From Kocuria rosea subsp. polaris (lineage in GTDB: Bacteria; Actinomycetota; Actinomycetes; Actinomycetales; Micrococcaceae): 64,000 nt of DNA. The stretch covers positions 62,001-126,000 of the forward strand of contig NZ_LQBK01000003.1 of assembly GCF_001483755.1 (NCBI RefSeq). The letters are read 5' to 3'. The stretch's first letter is position 1, and every line of letters starts with the position of its first letter. Position numbers and translations under genes: made by a program. This document shows positions 27,201-34,180 of this stretch, piece after piece. The notes below the pieces were generated by a model, which saw only the letters and a program-made list of their open reading frames with translations, was not told where the DNA came from and made no database searches.

Positions 27201-27710
27201 GAGCGCCGGCGCCGGGAGCAGGGACCGCCACCGCCCCAGGGCGGCGCGCCCGGTGCGGTAGCGGCGGGCCGCGAGCTCCTGCCCGACGTCGGAGGCGGGT
27301 CCGAGCAGCACGGTCAGGACCGGTCCCTCGTGGCGGGACGGAAGGGCGGCGGCCGCGATCTCGGCGGCGGTCGCCCCGGGCGGGCCCTCCGCGGCGTGGG
27401 CGGTGGAGACGAGCCGGCACAGGGCGGCGTAGCCCGCGCCGGCGGTGTGGCCGGCCGCGAGGACCACCACGCGGCCGAGGACGCGCTCGCGGCCGGGGGC
27501 CAGCAGGGCGAGGTCGACCCCCAGGACCGGGTCGAGGCCGTGCTCCCGGCACGCGCCCAGGTGCTTGATCGCCCCGTAGAGCCCGTCCCGGTCGGTGCAG
27601 GCGAGCACGTCCGCGCCGTCCGCCGCGGCGGCCGCCGCCAGGGCGGCGGGCCGGCTGACCCCGAAGTGGGCGCTGAAGGCGGTGGCGACGTGCAGGTGCG
27701 GAAAGCTCAC
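24240..27710 (-). CDS. dnaE2: Error-prone DNA polymerase DnaE2 (ImuC)
   Basis: DnaE2 is the inducible C-family polymerase of the actinobacterial mutasome, which replicates past damaged bases. The 1156-residue product starts at GTG 27710. It has the PHP domain (HLHVATAFSAHFGVSRP, ACTDRDGLYGAIKHL), the polymerase palm with PDIDIDVESAQRHRVY, ARGSGVSSLVNHLLDVSPVDP, HPCGVILGD, the SFGFCKAHGAAFAVPTYQSAWLKAHHP block, and a C-terminal OB fold. These and its length separate it from replicative DnaE1 (about 1180, different tail). A LexA-type box lies 9 bp upstream of the start. The partner ImuB is not in the window. Confidence 0.94.
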   Translation of the reverse strand: MSFPHLHVATAFSAHFGVSRPAALAAAAAADGADVLACTDRDGLYGAIKHLGACREHGLDPVLGVDLALLAPGRERVLGRVVVLAAGHTAGAGYAALCRLVSTAHAAEGPPGATAAEIAAAALPSRHEGPVLTVLLGPASDVGQELAARRYRTGRAALGRWRSLLPAPALAVEVVSHLAAPGTACSTSHAARMLRAALEAGLTPVLTNAVRYATPAEAATADVLDAARALTPLETLGARAGLVPGGRGGGTGRAGGSRRTAAPEPLQPNGQGWLKSARRMRALAAEIARAADLGAAGAAALLAGTQRVADRCRLDPVADCGWGRPVVPEASVLGLERPASAELRARCEAGLGRRYPGRRATRTVRDRLERELRVIEDLGFASYFLTVAEVSAMIGEMGVRHAARGSGVSSLVNHLLDVSPVDPLEHELLFERFLSTDRSTLPDIDIDVESAQRHRVYRRIFERFGPERVSLMSMQNAYRARGAVRDAGLALGIDPETVDSAAKQLWNLPASALRETIARRPELRDFAEQVAQEKQLDLLVDLTERLDRLPRHISMHPCGVILGDLSLLDRTPVQPSGTGMPMSQFDKHDMDPMGMLKLDILGVRMQSALAHAVDEVARVHPDRPRLDLEAIPVDDGRTFELIRSTHTLGCFQIESPGQRELIGKMAPTSFRDLIVDISLFRPGPMHSDMVRPYLEHRHGWSEPVSIHPALDPILAETHGVTVFHEQVLRILDTFTGCGLARADELRRRLGSERRLEVEEFFRERARARDYPLDVVDRVWGILVAFGSFGFCKAHGAAFAVPTYQSAWLKAHHPEAFLAGLWEHDPGMYPKRLLVGEARRMGIPVLPVDVNRSDEHYRVERLEEDPARLGVRLALTGIHGVSRAEVRRIVAGQPYASLADLRQRARPARRTLERLAAVGAFDGLLRRSGGAASRADLVHALRTRADSGRPPRPAGEVEGQLALPLEDLELRALPAERPEPTLAEKVRTELDLLAVDVSAHLLESWAPVLRELGVTPAERLLELRNRSEVLVAGVRVSTMTPPVRSGRRVVFVSLDDGTGTVDCAFFADAQDRSGQHLFGTRMLLVRGRTRRTGPRGISLSAEQAWDLADPGTPAAVRAAAPPGLPGRSTGWAEEPRSSRGFTLGEAIGQGTDCQYGY

Positions 27711-27718
27711 ACCCCCAT

Positions 27719-27734
27719 TCGAATACGTGTTCTA
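27719..27734 (-). promoter_or_regulatory. LexA-type (SOS) box of dnaE2
   Basis: Read on the minus strand, TAGAAC-ACGT-ATTCGA matches the actinobacterial SOS consensus TCGAAC-N4-GTTCGA at 10 of 12 positions. TTGACT lies just upstream (-35-like), so the box sits between -35 and the start, where LexA would block RNA polymerase. The start codon is 9 nt away, so the transcript must be nearly leaderless. Confidence 0.8.
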
Positions 27735-27944
27735 ATATTAAGTCAATTGCAAACCACCGGAAGGACCGTCGGGCACCCAGGGAGGAGGAAACGCAGCACG
27801 AGCATCCCGAGGACGACGGGCGGAACAGCTCTCACCCGGCCCGCCGCGCTCCCCGGCCCTATGCTGAGCTCGGACGGCTGCTGCGATCGGACGGCCGCAC
27901 GGCAGAGCGGCAGCGGCCCTCGTCACGACGGAGGGATGTGCGGC

Positions 27945-28517
27945 ATGGCGGAGAGCTACCGGTACGACGTGGAGGTCCTGCACCTGCTCGTGTCCCCGGC
28001 CCACGCCTACTTCGGCCGCGCCCGGGACGGCTCCGCGGACGTCCCCAGCACCGACGCCGACCGGGCCGAGCTGGTGGCCGGCAAGGGCGTCGTCGGCGAC
28101 CGGTTCTTCGGCAAGGCCGCGCACCTGGACGCCGCCGTCACCCTGCTGGCCGTCGAGGCGCTCGAGGCCATGGCCGCGGAGCTGGGCACACCCCCGTTCG
28201 ACCCGCTCCTGGCCCGGCGCAACGTGGTCCTCCGGGGCGCCCAGCTGGCCCCGCTGCTGGGCGAGGAGTTCGCGCTGGAGTCCCGGGGCGAGCTCGTGCG
28301 GCTCCGCGGCGGCCGGCCGGCCCACCCGTGCGCCTGGATGGACCGGGTGCTCGCCCCGGGCGCGCACGCCGCCATGCGGGGACGAGGAGGCCTGCGCTGC
28401 CGGCCGCTGTCCAGCGGTGTCCTGCACCGCGGACCGGCCGTGCTGCACAGCCCGGTCCCGCTCGACCCGGAGCAGGCCGGGGCGGCGGTCCTGCGGCGGC
28501 CGTCCCGGTTGCCGTGA
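27945..28517 (+). CDS. MOSC-domain protein
   Basis: MOSC domains occur in sulfurtransferases and in moonlighting molybdenum-cofactor proteins; they carry sulfur to metal clusters. The 190-residue product (start ATG 27945, an in-frame ATG at 27936 is possible) has the family blocks GKGVVGDRFFGKAA, RRNVVLRGAQLAPLLGEEFAL, and the conserved Cys in HPCAWMDRVLAPGA. It is a stand-alone MOSC protein; the rest has no other domain. A GGAGG lies 10 nt upstream. CTATGCT near 27861 may be its -10 box. The substrate is not predictable. Confidence 0.88.
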   Translation: MAESYRYDVEVLHLLVSPAHAYFGRARDGSADVPSTDADRAELVAGKGVVGDRFFGKAAHLDAAVTLLAVEALEAMAAELGTPPFDPLLARRNVVLRGAQLAPLLGEEFALESRGELVRLRGGRPAHPCAWMDRVLAPGAHAAMRGRGGLRCRPLSSGVLHRGPAVLHSPVPLDPEQAGAAVLRRPSRLP

Positions 28518-28623
28518 TCGCCTCCCGGTCCTGACGGGAGCTTCCCGCGCGGCCGGCTTCTTCCCGTGCGCACCGGCGATCTGCCACGGGGCGCCCGCCG
28601 GCACGAACTCGGGCGACCGTGGC

Positions 28624-28661
28624 CCGGTGCGTCCGACAGCGGTCACCGTCGGACGCACCGG
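28624..28661. terminator. Perfect 14-bp-stem hairpin between convergent genes
   Basis: CCGGTGCGTCCGAC (28624-28637) and its inverse (28648-28661) flank a 10-nt loop. The hairpin touches the stop codon of the minus-strand oxidoreductase and lies 106 bp after the MOSC stop; it can serve both genes. Confidence 0.75.
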
Positions 28662-28662
28662 C

Positions 28663-29631
28663 TCAGGCCTGCGCGAGCTGGGGCAGCACCGCCTCCCCGA
28701 AGGCGTCGAGGAAGCGGGCCTGCTCCTGCCCCACGTGGTGCAGGTAGATCTCGTCGAAGCCGAGCTCGGCGTACTCGTGCAGCCACTGGGCGTGCCGGCC
28801 GAGGTCGGCGGAGACGTTGACCGCCCCGGCGACCTGCGCGTCCCCGACGTCCTCCTGGACCGCCTTGCGCAGGTAGTCCTGGGGCGAGGCGAGCTCGGCC
28901 ATGGTCACGGGGTCGAAGACGTTGGTGCGCCACTGGTCGAGGGCGATCGCCCGGGCCTGCTCCTGAGTGGCCGCCCAGCTCAGGTGCACCTGCAGCGCGG
29001 CGCGGCCGGTGCCGCCGGCCTCGCGCCAGGCGTCGAGCATCCGGCGCAGGTCCTCCAGGGGCTGCTGGACCGTGATGAACCCGTCGGCCACGGGGGCGAA
29101 GCGGCGGACCGTCGTCGGGGTGAGCGCGGCCACCAGCAGGGCGGGCGGGACCTCCGGCGGGTCCCAGATCCGGGCGCGGTCGGCGTGGAAGGGTTCGCGG
29201 CAGGACACCTCCTCCCCCGCGTGCAGCCGGCGGACGACGTCGAAGCTGCCCTCGAGGAACCGCTGCCGCTGCTCCTTGGCCGGCCAGTCCGGGGCGACGG
29301 CCCGCTCGTTGAGCTTCTGCCCGCTGCCCAGGGCGGTCCAGACCCGGCCGGGGAACATGCGGGCGAGGGTGGCCGTGGCCTGGGCGGTGACCACCGGGTG
29401 GTAGCGCCGGCCCGGGGCGTGCACGAACCCGAACGTCAGGTCCGTGCTGGCCAGGGCGGCGCCCAGCCAGGACAGGGCGAACCCGGAGTGGCCCTGGCGC
29501 GGTGACCACGGCTCGAGGTGGTCGGAGCACATGGCGGCGCCGAAGCCGGCCTGCTGGGCGTGCCCGACGTCGAGCAGCAGCTGCTCGGGAGGGATCTGCT
29601 CGTGGGAGGCGTGGAAGCCGATCGTCGCCAT
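28663..29631 (-). CDS. LLM-type flavin oxidoreductase (TIGR03885-like)
   Basis: The 322-residue product has the bacterial luciferase-like TIM barrel pattern: TIGFHASHEQIPPEQLL at the start, CSDHLEPWSPRQGHSGFALSWLGAAL, GRRYHPVVTAQATATLARMFPGR, LGSGQKLNE, VAALTPTTVRRFAPVADGF and a C-terminal GFDEIYLHHVG. The YHASHEQ-type start is characteristic of a group annotated as non-F420 flavinoid oxidoreductases. It probably uses FMN or F420, but the substrate is unknown. Its leader region holds five 30-bp repeats. It is followed by a shared terminator. Confidence 0.88.
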   Translation of the reverse strand: MATIGFHASHEQIPPEQLLLDVGHAQQAGFGAAMCSDHLEPWSPRQGHSGFALSWLGAALASTDLTFGFVHAPGRRYHPVVTAQATATLARMFPGRVWTALGSGQKLNERAVAPDWPAKEQRQRFLEGSFDVVRRLHAGEEVSCREPFHADRARIWDPPEVPPALLVAALTPTTVRRFAPVADGFITVQQPLEDLRRMLDAWREAGGTGRAALQVHLSWAATQEQARAIALDQWRTNVFDPVTMAELASPQDYLRKAVQEDVGDAQVAGAVNVSADLGRHAQWLHEYAELGFDEIYLHHVGQEQARFLDAFGEAVLPQLAQA

Positions 29632-29670
29632 GGGGTCCTCCGGTCGAAGGCGGGAACAGAGAGGTGGGAA

Positions 29671-29820
29671 CAGGTGAGCTCGGGACGGACGAGCCCGGAA
29701 CAGGTGAGCTCGGGACGGACGAGCCCGGAACGGGTGAGCTCGGGACGGACGAGCCCGGAACGGGTGAGCTCGGAACGGATGGGCTCGGGACAGGTGAGTC
29801 CGGAACGGATGGGCTCGGAA
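29671..29820. repeat. Five tandem copies of a 30-bp unit
   Basis: Units start at 29671, 29701, 29731, 29761 and 29791; the first three are nearly identical, the last two diverge. The unit begins CAGGTGAGCTCGGGAC and ends GAGCCCGGAA. The array fills the gap between the FAH gene and the flavin oxidoreductase gene (both minus strand). Frames across it encode a 10-residue repeat, but no start context supports translation. No spacers, so it is not a CRISPR array. Confidence 0.93.
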
Positions 29821-29866
29821 CGGACGAGGACGGGAACAGGGCAGGACCGGGAGGGGCGGGTGCCGG

Positions 29867-30706
29867 TCAGCCGACCGCGTCCCGGAGCTCCTCGGCGGGG
29901 GTGCAGACGTTGCGCAGCTCGCCGATCCCCTCGATCTCGGTGACGACCTCCTGGCCGTCGCGCAGCCAGATCCGGCGGGGCTTCTTGGCCAGGCCCACGC
30001 CGGCGGGAGTGCCGCAGGCCACGAGGTCCCCGGGCTCGAGGGTCAGGAACCGGCTGAGGTACTCGACCAGCTCCACGGCGGAGAAGATCATCCGGTCGGT
30101 GCCGGAGTCCTGGTGCAGCACGCCGTCCACGGTGCAGCGGATCGCCAGTCCCGCCTCGGGGTCGACCTCGTCGGGGGTGACGACCACGGGACCCACCGGG
30201 GTGGTGCGGTCGAAGTTCTTGCCCTGGAACCACTCGGAGGTCCGGCCCTGCCAGTCCCGCACCGAGATGTCGTTCATGACGGTGTACCCGGCGATCGCGG
30301 TCCGCGCCCGGTCGAGCGTGGCGTGGCGCAGGGGCGAGCCGATCACCACGGTGAGCTCGGCCTCCCAGTCGATCTTCTCGGACTCCTCCGGCATGGCGAT
30401 GGGGTCGGTGGGGCCGATGAGCGCGGTGGCGTACTTCGCGAAGATCGTGGGGTGCTTCGGGATCTCCTGGCCGACCTCCTCCGCGTGGTCGTAGAAGTTC
30501 AGGCCGGCGCACAGGATCTTGCCCGGGCGCAGGACGGGGGTCGCCAGGTCCGCGGGGGCCGGCGCGGGACCCGGCTCCCCCGGCAGGTGCAGGTCGCCCC
30601 CGGCCAGGAGGGCCCCGACGTCGGGAACGGGAAGGTAGACGGTCCGCCCGTCCTCCTGCCGGAAGGCCTGGGTGGTGCCGTCGCGTCGCACGGTGCCGAG
30701 TCTCAC
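29867..30706 (-). CDS. Fumarylacetoacetate hydrolase (FAH) family protein
   Basis: FAH-fold enzymes cleave or decarboxylate C-C bonds of oxo-acids with a divalent metal. The 279-residue product has the family blocks GKILCAGLNFYDHAEE, IFAKYATALIGP, DWEAELTVVIG (metal-binding E-x-E type region), YTVMNDISVRDWQ, GKNFDRTTPVGP and GDLVACGTPAGVG. The N-terminal domain of about 75 residues is common in two-domain FAH proteins. Likely functions are oxaloacetate decarboxylase, acylpyruvase or a hydratase of aromatic breakdown; the sequence by eye does not decide. The gene is 60 bp upstream of the 30-bp repeat array. Confidence 0.92.
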   Translation of the reverse strand: MRLGTVRRDGTTQAFRQEDGRTVYLPVPDVGALLAGGDLHLPGEPGPAPAPADLATPVLRPGKILCAGLNFYDHAEEVGQEIPKHPTIFAKYATALIGPTDPIAMPEESEKIDWEAELTVVIGSPLRHATLDRARTAIAGYTVMNDISVRDWQGRTSEWFQGKNFDRTTPVGPVVVTPDEVDPEAGLAIRCTVDGVLHQDSGTDRMIFSAVELVEYLSRFLTLEPGDLVACGTPAGVGLAKKPRRIWLRDGQEVVTEIEGIGELRNVCTPAEELRDAVG

Positions 30707-30766
30707 GGGTGCCCCCTCACGTTCTGCGGTGCGGTCTCCGTCCGATCCTATGCACCCCCGGTGCGC

Positions 30767-31090
30767 CTATGCACAGCGCACCACCTGCGCCCCCGAGGCG
30801 CTCGTGGCCGCGAGCAGCCGCCAGCGGCCGGTGTCGAGGGTGTGGACGAGCTCGAGGGTCAGCAGCTCGGAGCGGGCGTTCAGCTGGACCTGGACCCGCC
30901 ACATCTGCTGGTCCACCGCCCCGATCCCGCGGTCCTGGGGCAGCCGCGCGTCCTCGGACCACCAGGCGCGGCGCTCGTACCAGCGGACGGGGTCCTGCGC
31001 CACCCGGTAGCTCCGCCCGCGCCAGCGCACGCCCACCGGCACCCCGTCCGTGTCGCAGTCCACGTCCACGCTCTCCGTCAGGAAACCCAC
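30767..31090 (-). CDS. DUF6504-type small protein under SOS-like boxes
   Basis: The 107-residue product starts at GTG 31090 behind GAGGAG. It is a compact beta-rich protein: GFLTESVDVD, GVPVGVRWRGRSYRV, VRWYERRAWW, WRVQVQLNARSELLTLEL and a C-terminal WRLLAA. This matches my recollection of the DUF6504 family, often found near dnaE2 and Y-family polymerase genes in Actinobacteria. Two LexA-like boxes lie 61-118 bp upstream. This supports a role in the damage response, perhaps as an accessory of the DnaE2 mutasome. The mechanism is unknown. Confidence 0.82.
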   Translation of the reverse strand: MGFLTESVDVDCDTDGVPVGVRWRGRSYRVAQDPVRWYERRAWWSEDARLPQDRGIGAVDQQMWRVQVQLNARSELLTLELVHTLDTGRWRLLAATSASGAQVVRCA

Positions 31091-31150
31091 GACGGCTCCT
31101 CTCTCCCTCGGCCGGCGCCCGTCCCGCGGTGCGCCCTGTCTCCTGGAAGC

Positions 31151-31208
31151 TAGAACACCTGTACGACACGCTAACCCCGGGGAGCACCACCAGGGAACAG
31201 GTGTTCCC
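31151..31208. promoter_or_regulatory. Two LexA-type boxes upstream of the DUF6504 gene
   Basis: TAGAAC-ACCT-GTACGA (31151-31166) matches the SOS consensus at 10 of 12 positions. GGGAAC-AGGT-GTTCCC (31193-31208) is a perfect-core GAAC-N4-GTTC palindrome. The two are related as a 10-bp perfect inverted repeat (GAACACCTGT / ACAGGTGTTC) with a 34-bp spacer and CCCCGGGG near its centre. A minus-strand -10-like TAGCTT (31152-31147) overlaps the first box. Confidence 0.65.
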
Positions 31209-31391
31209 CGCGGTGCACTGTTCATGGCAGTCGTTCGCATTCGCAATTCGCAGGCGGGGAGCATGGACAAGCCCAGCGAAATGGATACGCTGAGAGCACG
31301 GAGGGCGTGCCCTGCGCGACCCGCCCGGACGTCCCTTGTCCCTCGTCCGCCCCGCCGGCATCCACCGGCGTCGACCTCACGGAGGCCTCCC
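31209..31391 (+). other. GNAT upstream region
   Basis: This 183-bp stretch is less GC-rich than its surroundings (for example GCATTCGCAATTCGC, GAAATGGATACGC). It probably holds the promoter of the plus-strand GNAT gene; no ORF is supported. Confidence 0.4.
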
Positions 31392-31895
31392 ATGACCGGA
31401 ACCATCACGCTGATCGCCCACACCGCGCAGAACACCAGGACCCCCGCGGTGACCCTGCGTCCGGCCGCCCCGGAGGACGCCGAGAGCCTCGCCCAGCTCT
31501 ACTACTCCTCCTACGAGCAGGGCGGGGTCTCCAGCCTGGAGGAGGCCCACGAGGTGATCCGGGGGGTCTTCGACGGGGAGTACGGGCCCTTCCTCCCCGA
31601 GGCCTCGCCGGTGGTGGTCGACGACGACGGGACCGTGGTGGCCGCAGCGCTCGTGCTGGCCCGGCGGGTCGGGGAGGACCTCCCCGACGTCCCCTACATC
31701 TTCGAGCTGTTCACGGCGGCCTCCCGCCGGCGGCAGGGCCTCGCCGAGCAGCTCGTGCGCTGCGCCATGAGCACCCTCTACGACAACGGTCACGACCAGG
31801 TCTGCCTGCGGATCGCCGAGGACAACGCGGCGGCGCTCGCGCTCTACCTCACGCTCGACTTCAACCGCTGGGTCCCCGAGACGGACTACGTCTGA
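31392..31895 (+). CDS. GNAT-family N-acetyltransferase
   Basis: The 167-residue product has the GNAT fold: VTLRPAAPEDAESLAQLYYSSY at the N-terminus, VVVDDDGTVVAAALVL strands, the acetyl-CoA loop in FTAASRRRQGLAEQLVRCAM (degenerate Q/RxxGxG/A: RRRQGLA), and a C-terminal VCLRIAEDNAAALALYLTLDFNRW. The acceptor cannot be predicted. It has a strong intrinsic terminator about 130 bp downstream. The start ATG 31392 is preceded by a weak GGAGG. It is divergent from the DUF6504 gene across the SOS-box region. Confidence 0.88.
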   Translation: MTGTITLIAHTAQNTRTPAVTLRPAAPEDAESLAQLYYSSYEQGGVSSLEEAHEVIRGVFDGEYGPFLPEASPVVVDDDGTVVAAALVLARRVGEDLPDVPYIFELFTAASRRRQGLAEQLVRCAMSTLYDNGHDQVCLRIAEDNAAALALYLTLDFNRWVPETDYV

Positions 31896-32023
31896 GCCCG
31901 GTCGGCGCTCCGGAGCCGGGGGCGCGCAGACGACGCCCCGGAAGTCACCGCCCCAGGAGTCACCGCCCCAGGGATCACCGGAGAGGCGCCGGAGAGAGCC
32001 ACCGGCAGAGGTGCCTCGGGGAA

Positions 32024-32059
32024 GGCCCGGGGTCCGCAGCAGCGGACCCCGGGCCTTTT
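32024..32059 (+). terminator. Intrinsic terminator, perfect 14-bp stem plus T-run
   Basis: GGCCCGGGGTCCGC (32024-32037), loop AGCA, exact inverse (32042-32055), then TTTT. This is the only textbook stem-plus-T terminator in the window. It ends the GNAT transcript and lies 12 bp before the stop of the convergent PPOX gene. Confidence 0.9.
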
Positions 32060-32070
32060 CCGTGGCCGGG

Positions 32071-32502
32071 TCAGAGCGCGAACTCCTCCCGGGCCGGGGG
32101 CTCGACGGCGACGTCGACGAACCGCGCCCAGCGCAGGCCCACCTCGACGAGCCGGGTGGACTCGGGCTCGTGGCCGCCGGAGCCCGGGTGGCGGGCCTCC
32201 AGCCGCTGCCCCGCCTCCTGCGCCGCGTCGCCCTCGAGCACCGCGGCGTCGCCCTCGAGCTGGAACTCCTGGCCCGTTCCGGAGACCAGCACCAGGGAGA
32301 CCCTCGGGTCGGCGCCGATGTTGGAGAACTTGCGGCTCGCGATGTTCGTGCCGAAGACCAGGCGGCCGTGGTCGTCCGCCACGAGGTTGACCCAGGCGGA
32401 CTCGGGGTATCCCTCGTCGCTGTTGGTCGCCACTACGCCACCGCCGTGGGCGCGGACGAAGTCCACGATGCAGCCGACGGCGTCCGGTGAGGCAGAGGTC
32501 AT
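32071..32502 (-). CDS. Pyridoxamine 5-phosphate oxidase-like (general stress protein 26 type) flavoprotein
   Basis: The 143-residue product starts at ATG 32502 with AAGGAG 8 nt upstream. It has the split-barrel FMN-binding pattern: GVVATNSDEGYPESAWVNLVADDHGRLVFGTNIASRKFSNI, DPRVSLVLVS and a C-terminal LVEVGLRWARFVDV. Such proteins bind FMN, F420 or heme; the substrate is unknown. It is followed 12 bp later by the GNAT terminator on the other strand and preceded by the SRAP gene on the other side (48 bp), in opposite order of transcription flow. Confidence 0.85.
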   Translation of the reverse strand: MTSASPDAVGCIVDFVRAHGGGVVATNSDEGYPESAWVNLVADDHGRLVFGTNIASRKFSNIGADPRVSLVLVSGTGQEFQLEGDAAVLEGDAAQEAGQRLEARHPGSGGHEPESTRLVEVGLRWARFVDVAVEPPAREEFAL

Positions 32503-32550
32503 GGAGGTGCTCCTTGGGGACGGGGACAGGTCAGGCCCCACGGTACGCGC

Positions 32551-33381
32551 TCAGAACAGGGCAGGCTGCGGCACCACGAGCTCCGGGGAGTTGTTGCGCA
32601 CGTTCCCGACCGCGGGGTCCACCGGGTCGAGCACCCAGCGGGCCGCCGTCCGGTGCGCCTCGGCCCGCACCAGGTCCACGAGCTGCGGGGCGTCCTCCTC
32701 CCCCGGGCGCAGCCAGTCCCCCACGTGCTCGGGCGCCAGCGGGATCGGCATCCGGTCGTGCAGGCCGTGCAGCTCCGTGAGCACCGGGTGCTCGGCGGAG
32801 GGCTCCGGGGAGTCGGTGGTGAGGACGGAGCAGGACAGCAGCCACGTGCTTCCCGCGCCGTCCCGGCCGGGCTGCAGGGCCGCGGAGTGCAGCTCCGTGC
32901 CCTCGGGCACCCGCCACCACTCGTAGATCCCGGCGAACCAGATGGTCTCCTCCGGGTCGGCCGGGTGGACGTAGTAGGGCTGCTTGCGCCCGCCCCGCCC
33001 GGCCCCGGGCTCCTTCTTCCACTCGTAGTAGCCGTTGGCCGGGACCGCGCAGCGGCGGGCCCGGACCGCCTTGCGGAAGGACGGCTTCTCGAGCACGGTC
33101 TCCGACCGGGCGTTGAACATCTTCGACCCGACCGCCGGGTCCTTGGCCCAGCCCGGGACCAGGCCCCAGCGGGCCACGTGGAGCTCGCGGACCAGTTCGC
33201 CGCCGTCGTCCCCGCCCGTCAGGCGCTCGAGGACGATCGGCACGTCGGTGGTGGGCGCGGTGTTCCAGTTGGCCCGCAGCCGCTCCTGGTCGGCGTCGCC
33301 GCCGAGGCTCTCGTCCGGGACGGCCCCGGTCTCGGCCACGAGGTCGCCCACGGCCCGGGCGATGACGTAGCGTCCGCACAT
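32551..33381 (-). CDS. SOS response-associated peptidase (SRAP, YedK/HMCES family)
   Basis: SRAP proteins crosslink to abasic sites in single-stranded DNA through Cys2, shielding them from error-prone repair. The 276-residue product begins MCGRYV, giving the required N-terminal Cys after Met removal. It also has NWNTAPTTDVPIV, ARWGLVPGWAKD, MFNARSETVLEKPSFRKA, RRCAVPANGYYEWKK and the active-site His block HDRMPIPL. All family residues are present and the length is typical. It lies 2 kb from the SOS-boxed DUF6504 gene, but I see no SOS box directly in front of it. Confidence 0.95.
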   Translation of the reverse strand: MCGRYVIARAVGDLVAETGAVPDESLGGDADQERLRANWNTAPTTDVPIVLERLTGGDDGGELVRELHVARWGLVPGWAKDPAVGSKMFNARSETVLEKPSFRKAVRARRCAVPANGYYEWKKEPGAGRGGRKQPYYVHPADPEETIWFAGIYEWWRVPEGTELHSAALQPGRDGAGSTWLLSCSVLTTDSPEPSAEHPVLTELHGLHDRMPIPLAPEHVGDWLRPGEEDAPQLVDLVRAEAHRTAARWVLDPVDPAVGNVRNNSPELVVPQPALF

Positions 33382-33419
33382 CTGCTGCCTCCTCGGTCTG
33401 CCCGGCTCGCGGCCGGGGC

Positions 33420-34136
33420 TCAGTCGGTGAGCTGCCCGTACCCCAGGTACTCGGAGTACATGCCGTACACCTTGCGGATCCCGCGCTCGACGTCGGCCAC
33501 GGTGGTGCCCGGCCGCAGGTCGTCCACGGCCCCCGCGGTGGTGGGGTCCCAGTCCAGGTCGAGGGCGGCGTAGACGTCGGTGAGCACCGAGCGGATGGGC
33601 TCGGACTGCTCGACGACCAGCACCGTGGAGAAGTACCAGGCGCCGGCGACCACCCGCTGGGCGGTCCCGGCCAGCTTCACCTTCCGGCCCGGGGTCGACG
33701 ACGCCGCCGGGTGCGTCCCGTGCACGCTGTGCTCGCCAGCGCAGTACTCGCCCGGGATCTCGCCGACGTCGGCCTCGACCTCGAGCTCCTCCAGGGCGGC
33801 CACGATCATGTCGCCGAAGAGGCGGTAGCGGTCCTGGATGCCCGAGGTGGGGTCCTCGGCGGACTCGAGGTGGTCGATGATCAGGCACCCGCCGTGGTAG
33901 GCGGCGGCCCGGCCTCCGACCTTGCGGACCAGGGGCTCGAACCCGCTCTCGCGGGCGGCCCGGGCGGCGTCGGCGAAGCCAGGGCGCAGCTCGTCCCGGC
34001 GGCCGAAGGCGACCGTGGGGGCCGGTTCGTAGAGGCGCAGGACGGGCCCGCTGCGGCGCACGTCGGCGAGGAGGGTCATGGCGCTCTCGTAGTCCTGCTG
34101 GGCGCCCAGGGACTCGCGCTGGCGGAGAATTTTCAT
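33420..34136 (-). CDS. Lipoate-protein ligase A-like (BPL/LPL fold) protein
   Basis: The 238-residue product begins MKILRQRES. It has the LplA/LipB-type catalytic domain: PTVAFGRRDEL, VRKVGGRAAAYHGGCLIID (RxxGG substrate loop), IPGEYCAGEHSVHG and the catalytic-lysine region RKVKLAGTAQRVVAGAWYFS. These proteins attach or transfer lipoyl or octanoyl groups. The lysine and RxxGG region are intact, but the second LplA domain is absent, as in LipM/LipL-like forms. A TAGACT -10 box at 34146-34151 (minus) lies 9 nt before the start, suggesting a near-leaderless mRNA. Confidence 0.88.
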   Translation of the reverse strand: MKILRQRESLGAQQDYESAMTLLADVRRSGPVLRLYEPAPTVAFGRRDELRPGFADAARAARESGFEPLVRKVGGRAAAYHGGCLIIDHLESAEDPTSGIQDRYRLFGDMIVAALEELEVEADVGEIPGEYCAGEHSVHGTHPAASSTPGRKVKLAGTAQRVVAGAWYFSTVLVVEQSEPIRSVLTDVYAALDLDWDPTTAGAVDDLRPGTTVADVERGIRKVYGMYSEYLGYGQLTD

Positions 34137-34145
34137 GCTGGTCCC

Positions 34146-34151
34146 AGTCTA
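34146..34151 (-). promoter_or_regulatory. -10 box of the lipoate-ligase-like gene
   Basis: TAGACT on the minus strand ends 9 nt before the ATG at 34136. Confidence 0.45.
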
Positions 34152-34180
34152 GTGGCGGATCCGGACGGTCCTGCGGCGGG

